Below, one piece after another: positions 8,279 to 17,565 of a stretch of DNA of 64,000 nt. Source of the DNA: Streptomyces sp. NBC_01264. Lineage in GTDB: Bacteria > Actinomycetota > Actinomycetes > Streptomycetales > Streptomycetaceae. Both the position numbers and the translations under genes were made by a program. The stretch is taken from the NCBI RefSeq assembly GCF_026340675.1, contig NZ_JAPEOX010000001.1, forward strand, positions 4,650,001 to 4,714,000. Reading direction: 5' to 3'. Positions within the stretch are counted from its first letter, which is position 1. Every line of letters starts with the position of its first letter. The notes under the pieces are model-generated. The model was given only the letters and a program-made list of their open reading frames with translations. It did not search any database and was not told where the DNA came from.

Positions 8279-9616
8279 ATGTCCGTTGCCAGTCTGAGGC
8301 GGGCCGCCCGCGAGAGCGTGGCGGGACTGCCCCGGGAGTTCTGGTGGCTCTGGACGAGCACGCTGGTCAACAGGCTCGGGGCCTTCGTCGCCACATTCAT
8401 GACCTTGTACCTGACCCTGGAGCGGGGCTATTCGGCCTCCTTCGTGGGACTTGTGGTGGCCCTGCACGGGCTCGGCGGTGTGGTGTCCTCGCTCGTCGCG
8501 GGCGTGCTCACGGACCGGCTGGGCCGGCGGCCCACGCTGATGGTGGCGCAGGCGTCGACCGCGTTCTCGGTGGCGCTGCTCGGGTTCATGGAGCACCCGG
8601 CGGCGATCGCCGCGGTGGCGCTGCTGGTCGGCATGACGTCCAACGCCTCGCGGCCTGCGGTGCAGGCGATGATGGCGGACATCGTCCGCCCGGAGGACCG
8701 GGTACGGGCCTTCGCGCTGAACTACTGGGCCATCAACCTCGGCTTCGCCGTCAGCTCGACCGCGGCGGGCTTCATCGCGGAGTACAGCTACCTGGCCGGG
8801 TTCCTCGGCGAGGCGGCCCTGACGCTGGTCTGCGCGGTGCTCGTCTACCTCAAGCTGCCGGAGTCCCGGCCGGAGCGGACGGCGGCGGAGAAGGCGTCCG
8901 CCGAGCCGGAGACCGGCCTGGGGACGGTGCTGCGGGACGGACGGTTCATGGGTGTGGTCGGGCTGTCGTTCCTGATCTCGCTGATCTTCATGCAGGGCTC
9001 CTTCGGGCTGCCGCTGGCGATGGGCGAGGCCGGGTTCTCCACCGCCGACTACGGGCTGGTCATCGCGGTGAACGGCGTGCTGATCGTGGTGCTGCAGATC
9101 CCGGTCACCCGGTTCATCGAGCACCGCGATCCGCAGAAGCTGCTGGTCATCTCGGCACTGCTGGCCGGGTACGGGTTCGGGCTGACGGCCTTCGGCGGCT
9201 CGGTGTGGAGCCTGGCGCTGACCGTCTGCGTGTGGACGCTGGCCGAGATCGTCAACTCCCCGACCCAGATGGGCCTGGTCGCGCGGCTCTCCTCGACGCA
9301 CGGACGCGGCCGCTACCAGGGCATGTACACCCTGTCGTGGGCGGTGGCCTCGCTGATCGCCCCGCTGATGGCCGGCTTCGCGATCGAGCACTTCGGCGCG
9401 GCCTGGCTGTGGGGCTCGACGGCGGTCCTGGGGACCATGGCCGCGGGGGGCTACTGGCTGCTGATGAGGGGGCTCCCGCAGGGCGAAGCGGGCCCGGTGG
9501 GGGCCACGGTGGAGGCCAACGTGAACGCGGTCGTGGAGGTCGTCGTGGAGGTCGCCGCACCAGCGAGGGCGGCGGATCCGTTGGCTCCTGTGGCTCCTGT
9601 GGCTCCGGCCGCCTGA
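8279..9616 (+). CDS. Major facilitator superfamily exporter
   Basis: 445-residue, 12-TM MFS protein of the drug-exporter type. Motif A, GVLTDRLGRRPTL (residues 75-87), sits in the loop between TM2 and TM3; NRLGAF near TM1 and EIVNSPTQ in TM10 are typical of this DHA1-like group. The last 45 residues are a low-complexity Ala/Val/Pro tail (APVAPVAPAA) encoded by a short tandem repeat. ATG follows GGGGGATTCC. Substrate unknown. Ends six bases from the convergent YbjN gene. Confidence 0.9.
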   Translation: MSVASLRRAARESVAGLPREFWWLWTSTLVNRLGAFVATFMTLYLTLERGYSASFVGLVVALHGLGGVVSSLVAGVLTDRLGRRPTLMVAQASTAFSVALLGFMEHPAAIAAVALLVGMTSNASRPAVQAMMADIVRPEDRVRAFALNYWAINLGFAVSSTAAGFIAEYSYLAGFLGEAALTLVCAVLVYLKLPESRPERTAAEKASAEPETGLGTVLRDGRFMGVVGLSFLISLIFMQGSFGLPLAMGEAGFSTADYGLVIAVNGVLIVVLQIPVTRFIEHRDPQKLLVISALLAGYGFGLTAFGGSVWSLALTVCVWTLAEIVNSPTQMGLVARLSSTHGRGRYQGMYTLSWAVASLIAPLMAGFAIEHFGAAWLWGSTAVLGTMAAGGYWLLMRGLPQGEAGPVGATVEANVNAVVEVVVEVAAPARAADPLAPVAPVAPAA

Positions 9617-9621
9617 CCCGG

Positions 9622-10155
9622 CTACTCCGCCTGGGCCGCCGCCGCCCCCGACGGCTGCGTCAGGTTCTTGAAGGCGTCCAGGTTGCGCGTGGACTCGCCC
9701 CGCGAGACCCGCCACTCGTACTCCCGCCGGATCGCGCTCGCGAAACCGAGCTCCAGCAGGGTGTTGAAGGCCCCGTCCGCCGCCTCCAGGACCGTGCCGA
9801 GCAGCCGGTCGAGGTCGTCGGGGGTGATCACCGACAGGGGGAGGCGGGCCGTCAGGTAGACGTCGCCGAGCGCGTCGACCGCGTAGGCCAGGCCGTAGAG
9901 CTTGAGGTTGCGCTCCAGCAGCCACCGGTGGACGCCGGCCTCGTTCTCGTCCGGGTGGCGGATCACGAAGGCGTTGACCGACAGGGAGTGCTTCCCGGCC
10001 TTGAGCGAGCAGGTGGTGCTCAGCTTGCGGGTGCCGGGGAGCTGGACCACGTACGAGCCCGGCGCGGGGTTCTCCCAGCTCAGTTCCGCGCCGGTCAGCG
10101 TCGCTTCGATGATCGCCGCGATGTCGGCGCTGTCGGGAAGTTCAGCGTCAGCCAT
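9622..10155 (-). CDS. YbjN-domain protein
   Basis: 177 residues with the YbjN/T3SS-chaperone-like sensory fold covering most of the chain: strand-rich [19 protein letters not shown], then [35 protein letters not shown] and [20 protein letters not shown]. In actinobacteria a YbjN gene usually accompanies mshA; here its ATG overlaps the mshA stop by 8 bp, so it is cotranscribed. Molecular role unknown. Confidence 0.9.
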   Translation of the reverse strand: MADAELPDSADIAAIIEATLTGAELSWENPAPGSYVVQLPGTRKLSTTCSLKAGKHSLSVNAFVIRHPDENEAGVHRWLLERNLKLYGLAYAVDALGDVYLTARLPLSVITPDDLDRLLGTVLEAADGAFNTLLELGFASAIRREYEWRVSRGESTRNLDAFKNLTQPSGAAAAQAE

Positions 10156-11536
10156 GGTGGGAGCGTACGTGACGGCGGTGATCGTGCATCGCCCCCGTGT
10201 ACACGTCGGCCGTGCCGCTCGCGGCGGTGTCCCAGCCGAAGAACTGCGCGTGCCGCGCGGCCGCCGCGCCCATCCGGTCCGCGAGGCCCGGCTCGTCCAC
10301 GAAGCGCCGTAGCTCGCGGGCGTAGTCCACCGGGTCGTGGCCGGGTACGAGGATGCCCGTCACCCCGTCGTTGACGGCGACGGGCAGCCCGCCGACGGCC
10401 GCGGCCAGCACCGGCGTTCCGGTGGCCTGCGCCTCTATGGCGACCAGCCCGAAGGACTCGTTGTACGAGGGCATGACCAGGACGGACGCCGCCCTGAACC
10501 AGTCGGCGAGCGCGTCCTGCGCCACCGGCGGGTGGAAGTGCACGAGGTCCGCGATGCCGAGCTTCGCGGCGAGCTTCTGCAGCCCCTCGGGCTTGGCGAG
10601 CCCGCTGCCGCTCGGCCCGCCGACGACGGGCACGAAGAGGCGGGCGCGCAGCGCCGGCTCCCGGTCCACGAGCTCGGCGACGGCCCGCAGCAGGATGTCG
10701 GGGGCCTTGAGCGGCTGGATGCGGCCCGCGAAGAGCGGGATGACGGCGTCCTGCGGCAGCCCGAGGCGGGCGCGGGCGGCGGCGCGGCCGTCGCCGACGG
10801 TGAAGCGCTCCAGGTTCACACCGGGGTGGACGACGGCGACCTTGCCGGGGTCGGCCGCGTAGTGGCGGACGAGCTCGTCGGCTTCCTCGGCGGTGTTCGC
10901 GATGAGCCGGTCGGCGGCGTCGACGATCTGGGTCTCGCCGATGACGCGGGCGGCGGGCTCGGGGGTGTCGCCCTCGGCGAGCGCCGCGTTCTTGACCTTG
11001 GCCATGGTGTGCATCGCGTGCACGAGCGGGACGCCCCAGCGCTCGGCGGCGAGCCAGCCGACGTGGCCCGAGAGCCAGTAGTGGGAGTGGACCAGGTCGT
11101 AGTAGCCCGGGCGGTGGCGGGCCCAGGCCTGCATGACGCCGTGGGTGAAGGCGCACAGCTGGGCCGGCAGCTCCTCCTTGGCGAGGCCCTCGTACGGGCC
11201 CGCGTCCACGTGCCGTACGAGGACTCCGGGCGCGAGCTCGACCACGGGCGGCAGGCCACCGGTGGTGGCCCGGGTGAAGATCTCGACCTCGATGTTGATC
11301 GCGGCGAGGCGCCGGGCCAGCTCGACGATGTACACGTTCATCCCGCCGGCGTCACCGGTGCCGGGCTGGTGCAGCGGCGAGGTGTGCACGCTGAGCATGG
11401 CGACGCGGCGCGGCTTGCGGTGGCCCCCGACGGCGGCGGGCAGGCGCAGGCGCGGCGGCTCGTGCCGGGTGCCGGACCGGGCCGCGGCGAACCGGCCGCC
11501 GATGCTGCCGCCGATGCGGGACACGTACTGGCTCAA
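10148..11536 (-). CDS. mshA: D-inositol-3-phosphate glycosyltransferase, first step of mycothiol synthesis
   Basis: Transfers GlcNAc from UDP-GlcNAc to 1-L-inositol-1-phosphate. 462 residues, GT-B fold, GT4 family. N-terminal domain carries [21 protein letters not shown] and [11 protein letters not shown]; the C-terminal domain has [13 protein letters not shown] and the donor-binding E-x7-E region in [18 protein letters not shown] place the start at TTG 11536 ([10 protein letters not shown]), which matches the N-terminus I recall for streptomycete MshA and follows GAGAGGAACTG; a GTG four codons in is the alternative. The partner mshD is 30 kb away. Confidence 0.95.
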   Translation of the reverse strand: MSQYVSRIGGSIGGRFAAARSGTRHEPPRLRLPAAVGGHRKPRRVAMLSVHTSPLHQPGTGDAGGMNVYIVELARRLAAINIEVEIFTRATTGGLPPVVELAPGVLVRHVDAGPYEGLAKEELPAQLCAFTHGVMQAWARHRPGYYDLVHSHYWLSGHVGWLAAERWGVPLVHAMHTMAKVKNAALAEGDTPEPAARVIGETQIVDAADRLIANTAEEADELVRHYAADPGKVAVVHPGVNLERFTVGDGRAAARARLGLPQDAVIPLFAGRIQPLKAPDILLRAVAELVDREPALRARLFVPVVGGPSGSGLAKPEGLQKLAAKLGIADLVHFHPPVAQDALADWFRAASVLVMPSYNESFGLVAIEAQATGTPVLAAAVGGLPVAVNDGVTGILVPGHDPVDYARELRRFVDEPGLADRMGAAAARHAQFFGWDTAASGTADVYTGAMHDHRRHVRSHHG

Positions 11537-11698
11537 GGGAGCAGTTCCTCTCGCTCGGACGGCATGACGTGGAGAGCGCTGTCGCGCTCTTCTAGGAGTG
11601 CAACCCGGACGGCCGTCCCCCGCATTCCGGGACGGACGGTTTTCCTGCCCCCGCACCGGATTTTTATCGCGCGGGAACCCTCCGCTTACTCTCTGCAC

Positions 11699-12508
11699 AT
11701 GGCCTCCCGTTCCACCCCTCCCCCGCGGCGCCCCGTCGGCACGGTGACCCGCGGGACGACGAACCCGAACCGCCTGCGCCGCATGGACCGCTGGATCGCG
11801 GCCACGCACGGGGCGGCGCTGCGCCGCGCGGACGACCCGGTCGCGGTGGACCTCGGCTACGGGGCCGCGCCCTGGACCGCGGTGGAGCTGCTGGCCCGGC
11901 TGCGGGAGGCGGCTCCGCGGGTGCGGGTGGTCGGGATCGAGATCGAACCGGCCCGGGTGGCGGGTGCGAAGCCGTACGAGCGGGAGGGCCTGAGCTTTCG
12001 GCACGGCGGCTTCGAGGTGCCGCTGGAGGGCGGGGTCCGGCCGGCGCTGATCCGGGCCGCGAACGTACTGCGCCAGTACGACGAGGAGCAGGTCGAGGCG
12101 GTGTGGGAGCGGCTCCGTGCCCGGCTCGATCCCGACGGGCTGCTGGTGGAGGGGACCTGCGACGAGATCGGCCGGCGGCACGTGTGGGTCGCGCTGGGGC
12201 CCGAAGGGCCGCGCACGGTGACCTTCGCGACCCGGCTGGGCTCCCTGGAGCGCCCCTCGGACCTGGCGGAACGGCTGCCGAAGGCGCTGATCCACCGCAA
12301 CGTGCCGGGCGAGCCGGTGCACGCGTTCCTACGGGACTTCGACCGGGCGTGGGCGGCGGCGGCCCCGTACGCCTCGTACGGGGCGCGGCAGCGCTGGATC
12401 CGGACGGCGCGGGCGCTGGCCGGGGACTGGCCGCTGGCGGACGGGCCGGTGCGGTGGCGTCAGGGGGAACTGACGGTGCGGTGGGAAGCGTTGAGGCCTT
12501 CGGGATGA
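11699..12508 (+). CDS. Class I SAM-dependent methyltransferase
   Basis: 269 residues. A Rossmann-type SAM pocket is visible: [18 protein letters not shown] (motif I), [11 protein letters not shown] (acidic residue after strand 2) and [15 protein letters not shown] (motif IV area). The N-terminus [12 protein letters not shown] is typical of an uncharacterised actinobacterial group. Divergent from mshA with a 162-bp spacer. Substrate unknown. Confidence 0.82.
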   Translation: MASRSTPPPRRPVGTVTRGTTNPNRLRRMDRWIAATHGAALRRADDPVAVDLGYGAAPWTAVELLARLREAAPRVRVVGIEIEPARVAGAKPYEREGLSFRHGGFEVPLEGGVRPALIRAANVLRQYDEEQVEAVWERLRARLDPDGLLVEGTCDEIGRRHVWVALGPEGPRTVTFATRLGSLERPSDLAERLPKALIHRNVPGEPVHAFLRDFDRAWAAAAPYASYGARQRWIRTARALAGDWPLADGPVRWRQGELTVRWEALRPSG

Positions 12509-12668
12509 CGCGGGGCGCCGGGGCCGGAGGGGCTGTTGGGGCTGCGGGTGCGATCGGGACGCATCGGATGGATATCCACAAGGGTGTTGGAATTCACCGA
12601 CACATGGCACCATCCCGAAGGCAATCACAAGTTACTGACGATTAGTCAATCCGGTGTCTGGGGGGACC

Positions 12669-13718
12669 ATGAGGAAACGACGACGCGGTTCGATCGCCCT
12701 CACCTTGCTCTGCGCGATGGCGCTGCTGTCCGCGCCCGGCGCGCTCGCCGGCACCGCGTTCGCGGCGCCCGAGCCCCCGGCGGGCAAGTCCCTGGAGCAG
12801 GTCCGCACGGAGATAGAGGGTCTCTACCGCGAGGCCGGCACCGCCACGGACGCCTTCAACCTCGCGGAGAGCGAGGCCAAGACGCAGTCCGACAAGATCG
12901 TGGAGATCGCCAACCTGGTCCTCGCCGGCCAGGACCGCATCACCGCCCTGAAGAGCCGCGCGGGCGCGGCGGCCCGCGCCCAGTACCGCTCGGGCGGCCT
13001 GCCGCCGGGCATGCGGCTGGCCCTGAGCAACGACCCGACGCAGTTCCTGGACGGCAGCGACCGGCTGCGCCAGGGCGAGAAGGCCACCTCGGACCTGCTC
13101 TCCGACCTGAACCGGACGCAGACCGACCTGGAGCAGTACGCGAGGGACGCGAGCGCGCACTGGGAGACCCTGGAGGCCAACCGGGTCAAGCAGGAGGCCG
13201 CGAAGAAGCAGGTCGAGGACAAGATCAAGGCGGCGGAGGAACTCGAGAGCAAGCTGGAGGCCGAGCAGAAGGCCCGGCTGCTGGAGCTCGAGGCGGAGGC
13301 GCAGCGCAAGGCGCAGAGCGACTGGCTGTCCACGGGCGCGATGACCGGCTCCTCGGGCGCCGCGGCCACCGACGCGGGCAAGCGCGCCGTGCAGTTCGCG
13401 GCCGCCCAGATGGGGAAGCCGTACGTGTGGGGCGCCGAGGGACCCGGTTCGTACGACTGCTCCGGGCTGACCTCGCAGGCCTGGCTCGCGGCGGGCAAGC
13501 GGATCCCGCGGACCTCGCAGGAGCAGCTGCGGCTGCCGAAGGTCGCGGTCAAGGACATGCGGCCGGGCGACCTGATCATCTACTTCGACGACGCGAGCCA
13601 CGTCGGGATGTACGTCGGGGACGGCGCGATGATCCACGCCCCCCGCCCCGGCCGCAACGTCACCATGGCGGGCGCGGGCTCCATGCCGATCAAGGCCGTG
13701 GTCCGGCCGGACGCGTAA
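12669..13718 (+). CDS. Secreted coiled-coil NlpC/P60 (C40) peptidoglycan hydrolase
   Basis: 349 residues: signal peptide (1-about 32, cleavage near AFAAPEP), a long coiled coil (about 40-215), then an NlpC/P60 domain with catalytic Cys264 in YDCSGLTSQAW, His311 in ASHVGMYVG and a third polar residue at His323. It resembles the RipA/SwlA-type D,L-endopeptidases that cleave stem peptides during growth and division; the coiled coil probably controls activity. ATG chosen over GTG 12654 because GGGGGGACC lies just before it. Monocistronic. Confidence 0.93.
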   Translation: MRKRRRGSIALTLLCAMALLSAPGALAGTAFAAPEPPAGKSLEQVRTEIEGLYREAGTATDAFNLAESEAKTQSDKIVEIANLVLAGQDRITALKSRAGAAARAQYRSGGLPPGMRLALSNDPTQFLDGSDRLRQGEKATSDLLSDLNRTQTDLEQYARDASAHWETLEANRVKQEAAKKQVEDKIKAAEELESKLEAEQKARLLELEAEAQRKAQSDWLSTGAMTGSSGAAATDAGKRAVQFAAAQMGKPYVWGAEGPGSYDCSGLTSQAWLAAGKRIPRTSQEQLRLPKVAVKDMRPGDLIIYFDDASHVGMYVGDGAMIHAPRPGRNVTMAGAGSMPIKAVVRPDA

Positions 13719-14004
13719 CGGCGGCGCGCTGACCGGGGCCGGGCACTGACGGTGGTCGGCCGCGGCCGGCCACGCTCTGTGACCACCCGTCCCTGTGGGG
13801 TGGTCACCCCGGCGGAAAGACGTCTCGGTGGGCGGGACGCCGTGCCCCCGTTCCGTGACCTTGGTCATGAGTCGACGCGGACTTTCCCACCCGATAGCGG
13901 CATATGCCGGAGCCCCGCACCGGACCCGCCATTCCGCTTCCCTCGTCCCGCGGCTAGGGTCGCCGGACGAGCGACCCCCCGAGGGGGCGGGAAGGAACCG
14001 GAGA

Positions 14005-15246
14005 ATGCCCGTACCCGTACCGCGGCAGAGGGACATCCCGGCCACCGAGAGCGGCCCGGGCGGCGCGTCATCGCTCACCCTGCTGGTGATCGAGGACGAC
14101 CCCGCCGGCGGCCTCACCGTCCCCGAGATCCTCGACGCCGACGGCCACCGCATCCGGCTGCGCAGCGCCCGCAACCTCACGGAGGCGGCCCGGCTGCTCA
14201 CCCCCGACGTGAACTGCGTCCTGCTCGACCTCGCACTCCCGCACGGCGGCGCGGGCTCCGGCGACGCCGCCGATCCGTTCGGCCCGCTGCGCCAGGTGCT
14301 CCGCATCGCCCCGCGGCACGCCGTCCTCGTGCTGACCTCCGAGGAGGACGCGGACCGCGCCGCCGAGGCCGTACGCGTGGGGGCCCAGGACTTCCTGTTC
14401 CGCGACGAGCTCGACGGGCGGCTGCTCAGCCGGGCCATCCGCTACGCGGTGGAGAGAAAACGGGCGGACATCGCCCAGTACAAGCTTGCAGAATCGAAAC
14501 TGCGGGCCCAGGAGAACGCCCGGCTGGAACGCGGGCTGCTCCCGCACCCGCTCCTGGAGGGTTCCGACCTCCGGTTCGCCGCCCGCTACCGCCCCGGCCG
14601 CAGCCGCGCCCTCCTCGGCGGGGACTTCTACGACACCGTCCGCACCCCCGACGGCACCGTCCACGCGATGATCGGCGACGTCTGCGGCCACGGCCCGGAC
14701 GAGGCCGCCCTCGGCGTCGAACTGCGCATCGCCTGGCGGGCGCTGACCCTGGCCGGCCTGTGCGGCGACGACCTGCTCGCCACCCTCCAGGAGGTCCTCG
14801 AAGTCGAGCGCCCCTGCGAGGAGATCTTCGCGACGCTCTGCACGGTGGACATCGCCCCGGACGGCCGACGCGCGGGCCTGTGCCTCGCGGGCCATCCGGC
14901 GCCACTGATCTCCCGGCCGGGCCGCCCCGCGCGACTGCTCCCGTACGAGAACAGCGGCCCGGCGCTCGGCCTGCTGCCCCGGGCCCGCTGGCCGCGCCGC
15001 CAGGTGGAGCTGGGCGGCACGTGGAGCCTGATGCTCTACACCGACGGCCTGATCGAGGGCCGGATCGGGCAGGGCAAGGAGCGGCTGGGGCAGGACGGCA
15101 TGGTCGAGATGATCAACCGCCACCTGGACGGCGGGCTGAGCGGCGAAGGCCTGCTCGAAGCCTCCGTGACCGAAGCCCGCCGCCTCAACGGCGGGGAGCT
15201 GACGGACGACGTCGCCGTCGTCCTGCTCTCCCGCGCCGAGGGCTGA
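14005..15246 (+). CDS. Receiver-PP2C (SpoIIE-type) Ser/Thr phosphatase
   Basis: 413 residues: response-regulator receiver domain (about 30-155, LLVIEDDP acidic pocket, NCVLLDLALPHGG acceptor region, VLTSEEDADRA), a linker helix, and a PP2C/RsbU-type phosphatase (about 185-410) with metal-binding motifs LLGGDFYDTV, IGDVCGHG and LTDDVAVVLL. Such fusions dephosphorylate anti-sigma antagonists in partner-switching systems under control of an unlinked kinase. No sigma, STAS or HPK gene adjoins. The ATG follows GAAGGAACCGGAGA. Confidence 0.93.
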   Translation: MPVPVPRQRDIPATESGPGGASSLTLLVIEDDPAGGLTVPEILDADGHRIRLRSARNLTEAARLLTPDVNCVLLDLALPHGGAGSGDAADPFGPLRQVLRIAPRHAVLVLTSEEDADRAAEAVRVGAQDFLFRDELDGRLLSRAIRYAVERKRADIAQYKLAESKLRAQENARLERGLLPHPLLEGSDLRFAARYRPGRSRALLGGDFYDTVRTPDGTVHAMIGDVCGHGPDEAALGVELRIAWRALTLAGLCGDDLLATLQEVLEVERPCEEIFATLCTVDIAPDGRRAGLCLAGHPAPLISRPGRPARLLPYENSGPALGLLPRARWPRRQVELGGTWSLMLYTDGLIEGRIGQGKERLGQDGMVEMINRHLDGGLSGEGLLEASVTEARRLNGGELTDDVAVVLLSRAEG

Positions 15247-15291
15247 CGGGTCCGGACCGCGGCCCGCTCAGGGCTTACGGCCGCCTAGGCC

Positions 15292-15630
15292 CTACCGTCC
15301 GCCGTTGTAGGGCCCGTACGGCCCGTCGCTGCTACTGCCGCCCCGCCGGCCGCCACCGCCGCCCGAGACCTGTTTCAGGGCGGGCCGCACGTCGACGAAG
15401 AACACGATGCTGGCGACCAGCCCGGCGATCTGCAGGAAGAGCATCCCGAGGAACAGGTCCACGACCACGGTGATGCCGAGGATGACCAGCCAGAAGGTCT
15501 TGGTCTGCTTGCTCGCCGCCCGGTACGCGTCCTCGCGCGCCATGAGCGCCAGCACGAAGGCCGCCACGGCGAGCCCGAGCATGGCCCACGTGAGCAGCAG
15601 GAGCACTCCGTTGAACCCGTCCATCAACAT
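15292..15630 (-). CDS. DUF2516 family membrane protein
   Basis: 112 residues with three hydrophobic segments (about 6-28, 44-65, 68-86), a basic loop (REDAYRAASKQTKTF) and a Gly/Ser-rich tail. Matches the actinobacterial DUF2516 pattern of small integral membrane proteins that precede or follow an HbhA-like and XRE gene, as here. Start could be ATG 15630 or 15624; the open frame extends to 15651. Function unknown. Confidence 0.82.
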   Translation of the reverse strand: MLMDGFNGVLLLLTWAMLGLAVAAFVLALMAREDAYRAASKQTKTFWLVILGITVVVDLFLGMLFLQIAGLVASIVFFVDVRPALKQVSGGGGGRRGGSSSDGPYGPYNGGR

Positions 15631-15710
15631 CGCCTGACCGCCTTCTCGCATCGTGCCCGCCGGATGCTACCTGCCTCCACGCTACCGGCAGAGCCCCTTT
15701 CCCAAACCAC

Positions 15711-15745
15711 GACGGACCGGACCCCCCGCGGGTGCCCGGTCCGTC
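15711..15745 (-). terminator. Hairpin terminator after the HbhA-like gene
   Basis: GACGGACCGG (15711-15720) and CCGGTCCGTC (15736-15745) form a perfect 10-bp stem with a 15-nt loop, just downstream of the minus-strand gene ending at 15755. Confidence 0.75.
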
Positions 15746-15754
15746 GCGCCGTAC

Positions 15755-16312
15755 TCAGCTCTGGTCGGCCGACTCGGCGGCGGCCTTCTTGGCCGTGGCC
15801 TTGCGGGCCGGGGCCTTCTTCGGCGCGGGCTCCGCGACGGGCTCCTGCGCCACCGGCTCGGCGGCTTCCGGCTCCACGACGACGGCGATGTCGACGATCT
15901 CCTCGGAGACCTCGCCGCGCCACGCCCGTACGGTCTGCTCACCGTGCTCGGCGACCTTGTCGTAGGCCTCCTTGGCCTTGACCGCGTACTCGGCGGCCAC
16001 GCCGACCCCGCGCAGCGCCAGGTCCTGGGCGGTCTCCCCGATCTTCTTGGCGTCGATCGCGCCGAGCACCTCGGCGACCGTGGCGGTGACCGCCTCCTGC
16101 GCCTCCTTGGCCTTCCCCTTGGCCTTCTCCTGCACGGCCTTCGGGTCGGTGTTCTTCACGGCCTCGATGCGCGCGGGGGCCTCGGCGCGCAGCTGCTCGA
16201 TCAGCCCGGGCACCTTCTTGGCCTGCTGCACGGCGAGGTCGGCGGTGCCGGCGGCGAAGTAGAGGGGGGTCGGGTCGGTGAGGGTCTTCTTCAGGTCATC
16301 GGCGATGGCCAT
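15755..16312 (-). CDS. HbhA-like helical protein with Lys/Ala-rich tail
   Basis: 185 residues. The N-terminal two thirds are predicted amphipathic helix/coiled coil (VQQAKKVPGLIEQLRAEAP, EKAKGKAKEAQEAVTATV), and the C-terminus is Pro/Ala/Glu then a Lys/Ala-rich basic tail (PKKAPARKATAKKAAAE), as in mycobacterial heparin-binding haemagglutinin and histone-like tails. The start ATG follows GGGAGGACCACCAC. In streptomycetes the role is unproved; the basic tail could bind nucleic acid or polysaccharide. Confidence 0.8.
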   Translation of the reverse strand: MAIADDLKKTLTDPTPLYFAAGTADLAVQQAKKVPGLIEQLRAEAPARIEAVKNTDPKAVQEKAKGKAKEAQEAVTATVAEVLGAIDAKKIGETAQDLALRGVGVAAEYAVKAKEAYDKVAEHGEQTVRAWRGEVSEEIVDIAVVVEPEAAEPVAQEPVAEPAPKKAPARKATAKKAAAESADQS

Positions 16313-16340
16313 GTGGTGGTCCTCCCGGATCACGGTCTCG

Positions 16341-16412
16341 GTTCGTGCTCAGTGCGGTTCGTGCTCAGTGCAGGTCTTGCTCAGTGCGGTTCGTGCTCGG
16401 TGCGGCGCGTAC
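16341..16412. repeat. 16-bp tandem repeat, about 4.5 copies
   Basis: Units of GTTCGTGCTCAGTGCG start at 16341, 16357, 16373 and 16389, with a decayed fifth at 16405 that runs into the XRE stop. It fills the spacer between the XRE gene and the HbhA-like gene, so copy number would alter the distance between them. Confidence 0.85.
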
Positions 16413-16808
16413 TCAGCCCGTACGGCGCGTCTCGGCATCGCCGTCGGCGGCGGCTTCGGCCTCCGCGGCGTTCTCTTTGCGGAAGGACGCGTAGATCTGG
16501 AGCAGCACCTGCTTCTGCTGCTCGCTGATCGACGGATCGGCGAGGATCGCGGCCCTCGTCTCCACGGCGTCCCGGTCCCGCTCGTCCAGGATTCCGGCCT
16601 GCACGTACAGCGTCTCGGCGGAGATCCGCAGCGCCTTGGCCAGCTGCTGCAGGATGTCCGCGCTCGGCTTGCGCAGCCCGCGCTCGATCTGACTGAGGTA
16701 CGGATTCGACACCCCCGCCGCATCGGCCAGCTGCCGCAGTGAAAGCTGCGCCTGCCGCCGTTGCTCGCGCAGGTATTCGCCGAGATTCCCGACGTTGAGC
16801 GATGCCAT
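16413..16808 (-). CDS. XRE-family helix-turn-helix regulator
   Basis: 131 residues. HTH_XRE DNA-binding domain at about 9-66 (LGEYLREQRRQAQLSLRQLADAAGVSNPYLSQIERG) followed by a helical segment LYVQAGILDERDRDAVETRAAILADPSI and an acidic tail. Conserved streptomycete neighbour of the HbhA-like and DUF2516 genes; probably cotranscribed with them, across the 16-bp repeat. Targets unknown. Confidence 0.92.
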   Translation of the reverse strand: MASLNVGNLGEYLREQRRQAQLSLRQLADAAGVSNPYLSQIERGLRKPSADILQQLAKALRISAETLYVQAGILDERDRDAVETRAAILADPSISEQQKQVLLQIYASFRKENAAEAEAAADGDAETRRTG

Positions 16809-16870
16809 GCCCCGATCCTGCCGCACCGTGCTAACTATTGCAAGCAGCTTGCTTGCAACAGCTCCCACGC

Positions 16871-17464
16871 TCAGTCGTCGAAGTGGAGCCCGGGGCGGGT
16901 CCAGAGGGTGAGGTCGCTGCTGGTGGCGACCGCCAGGGTGAGGCCGGAGGGGGAGAAGCCGGCGGCGCGGAGTTCCGAGTAGTCGGAGTGGAAGACGTGC
17001 CACCACGTCCCTTCCGCCGGCCCCTTGTGCATTCCGCCGTCGGCGGAGAGCACCACGCGGTCGTGGGGCCACTCCGGGCTGACGACGTCCAGGGTCCAGC
17101 CGTCCGGTGTGGTGCTGTGCAGGCCGCCGCCGAAGAGCCCCGCGATGGGGACCCGGGCGCCCTCGACCGGGCCGAGCCCGGGGCAGGTGAGGTCCGGCGC
17201 GGCGTCGGGGGTGCTGGTGTCGGGGTCGGGGTCCCGGTCGTGGGCGATCTTCTCGCCGGTGACCGCGTCGATGAGCCCGTGACCGTCGCCGGACACGACC
17301 ATGACGAGGTCGTGCCCGGTGTCGGGATGGACGGCGAAGCCGATGCCGAGCAGGCCCCCGATCGGAGTCCTGCGGTCCAGCACCGGCCGCCACGGATCCG
17401 GGGCCGGCATGACGGGGGCGGCGGTGTAGCGCTCGCGCAGGCCCTGCTGGTGCTCCGTGATCAA
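16871..17464 (-). CDS. Hypothetical beta-rich protein
   Basis: 197 residues from TTG 17464, chosen because GAGGAG lies 7 bases before it. No TM or signal. The chain is rich in Gly, Asp and Trp with strand-like motifs (DLVMVVSGDGHGLIDAVTGEKI, TPDGWTLDVVSPEWPHDRVVLSADGG), suggestive of a beta-propeller fragment or lipocalin-like fold, but no family is recognised. A 7-bp microsatellite lies directly upstream. A continuous open frame reaches 18049 through that repeat, but the part above 17464 is antisense-type shadow of the PrmC-like gene. Confidence 0.65.
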   Translation of the reverse strand: MITEHQQGLRERYTAAPVMPAPDPWRPVLDRRTPIGGLLGIGFAVHPDTGHDLVMVVSGDGHGLIDAVTGEKIAHDRDPDPDTSTPDAAPDLTCPGLGPVEGARVPIAGLFGGGLHSTTPDGWTLDVVSPEWPHDRVVLSADGGMHKGPAEGTWWHVFHSDYSELRAAGFSPSGLTLAVATSSDLTLWTRPGLHFDD

Positions 17465-17484
17465 TCCGGCTCCTCGTTCCTCTC

Positions 17485-17561
17485 CGCGATGCGCGATGCG
17501 CGATGCGCGATGCGCGATGCGCGATGCGCGATGCGCGATGCGCGATGCGCGATGCGCGATG
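17485..17561. repeat. 7-bp microsatellite, 11 perfect copies
   Basis: CGCGATG repeated 11 times without error from 17485 to 17561. It fills the space between the PrmC-like stop (17566) and the ribosome site of the next minus-strand gene (start 17464). On the minus strand it is free of stops in the frame of that downstream gene. Perfect uninterrupted repeats of this kind are prone to slippage. Confidence 0.95.
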
Positions 17562-17565
17562 CAGG

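Noticed and set aside
8258..9925. Long minus-strand ORF across the MFS gene
   Set aside because: Arg/His/Gln-rich shadow with no hydrophobic pattern; the plus strand gives a 12-TM protein with motif A.
12642..14438. 598-codon minus-strand ORF
   Set aside because: Antisense to the NlpC/P60 gene and the receiver-PP2C gene, both with intact catalytic motifs.
17485..17561. CRISPR-like array
   Set aside because: A 7-bp unit without spacers is a microsatellite, and no cas genes occur.
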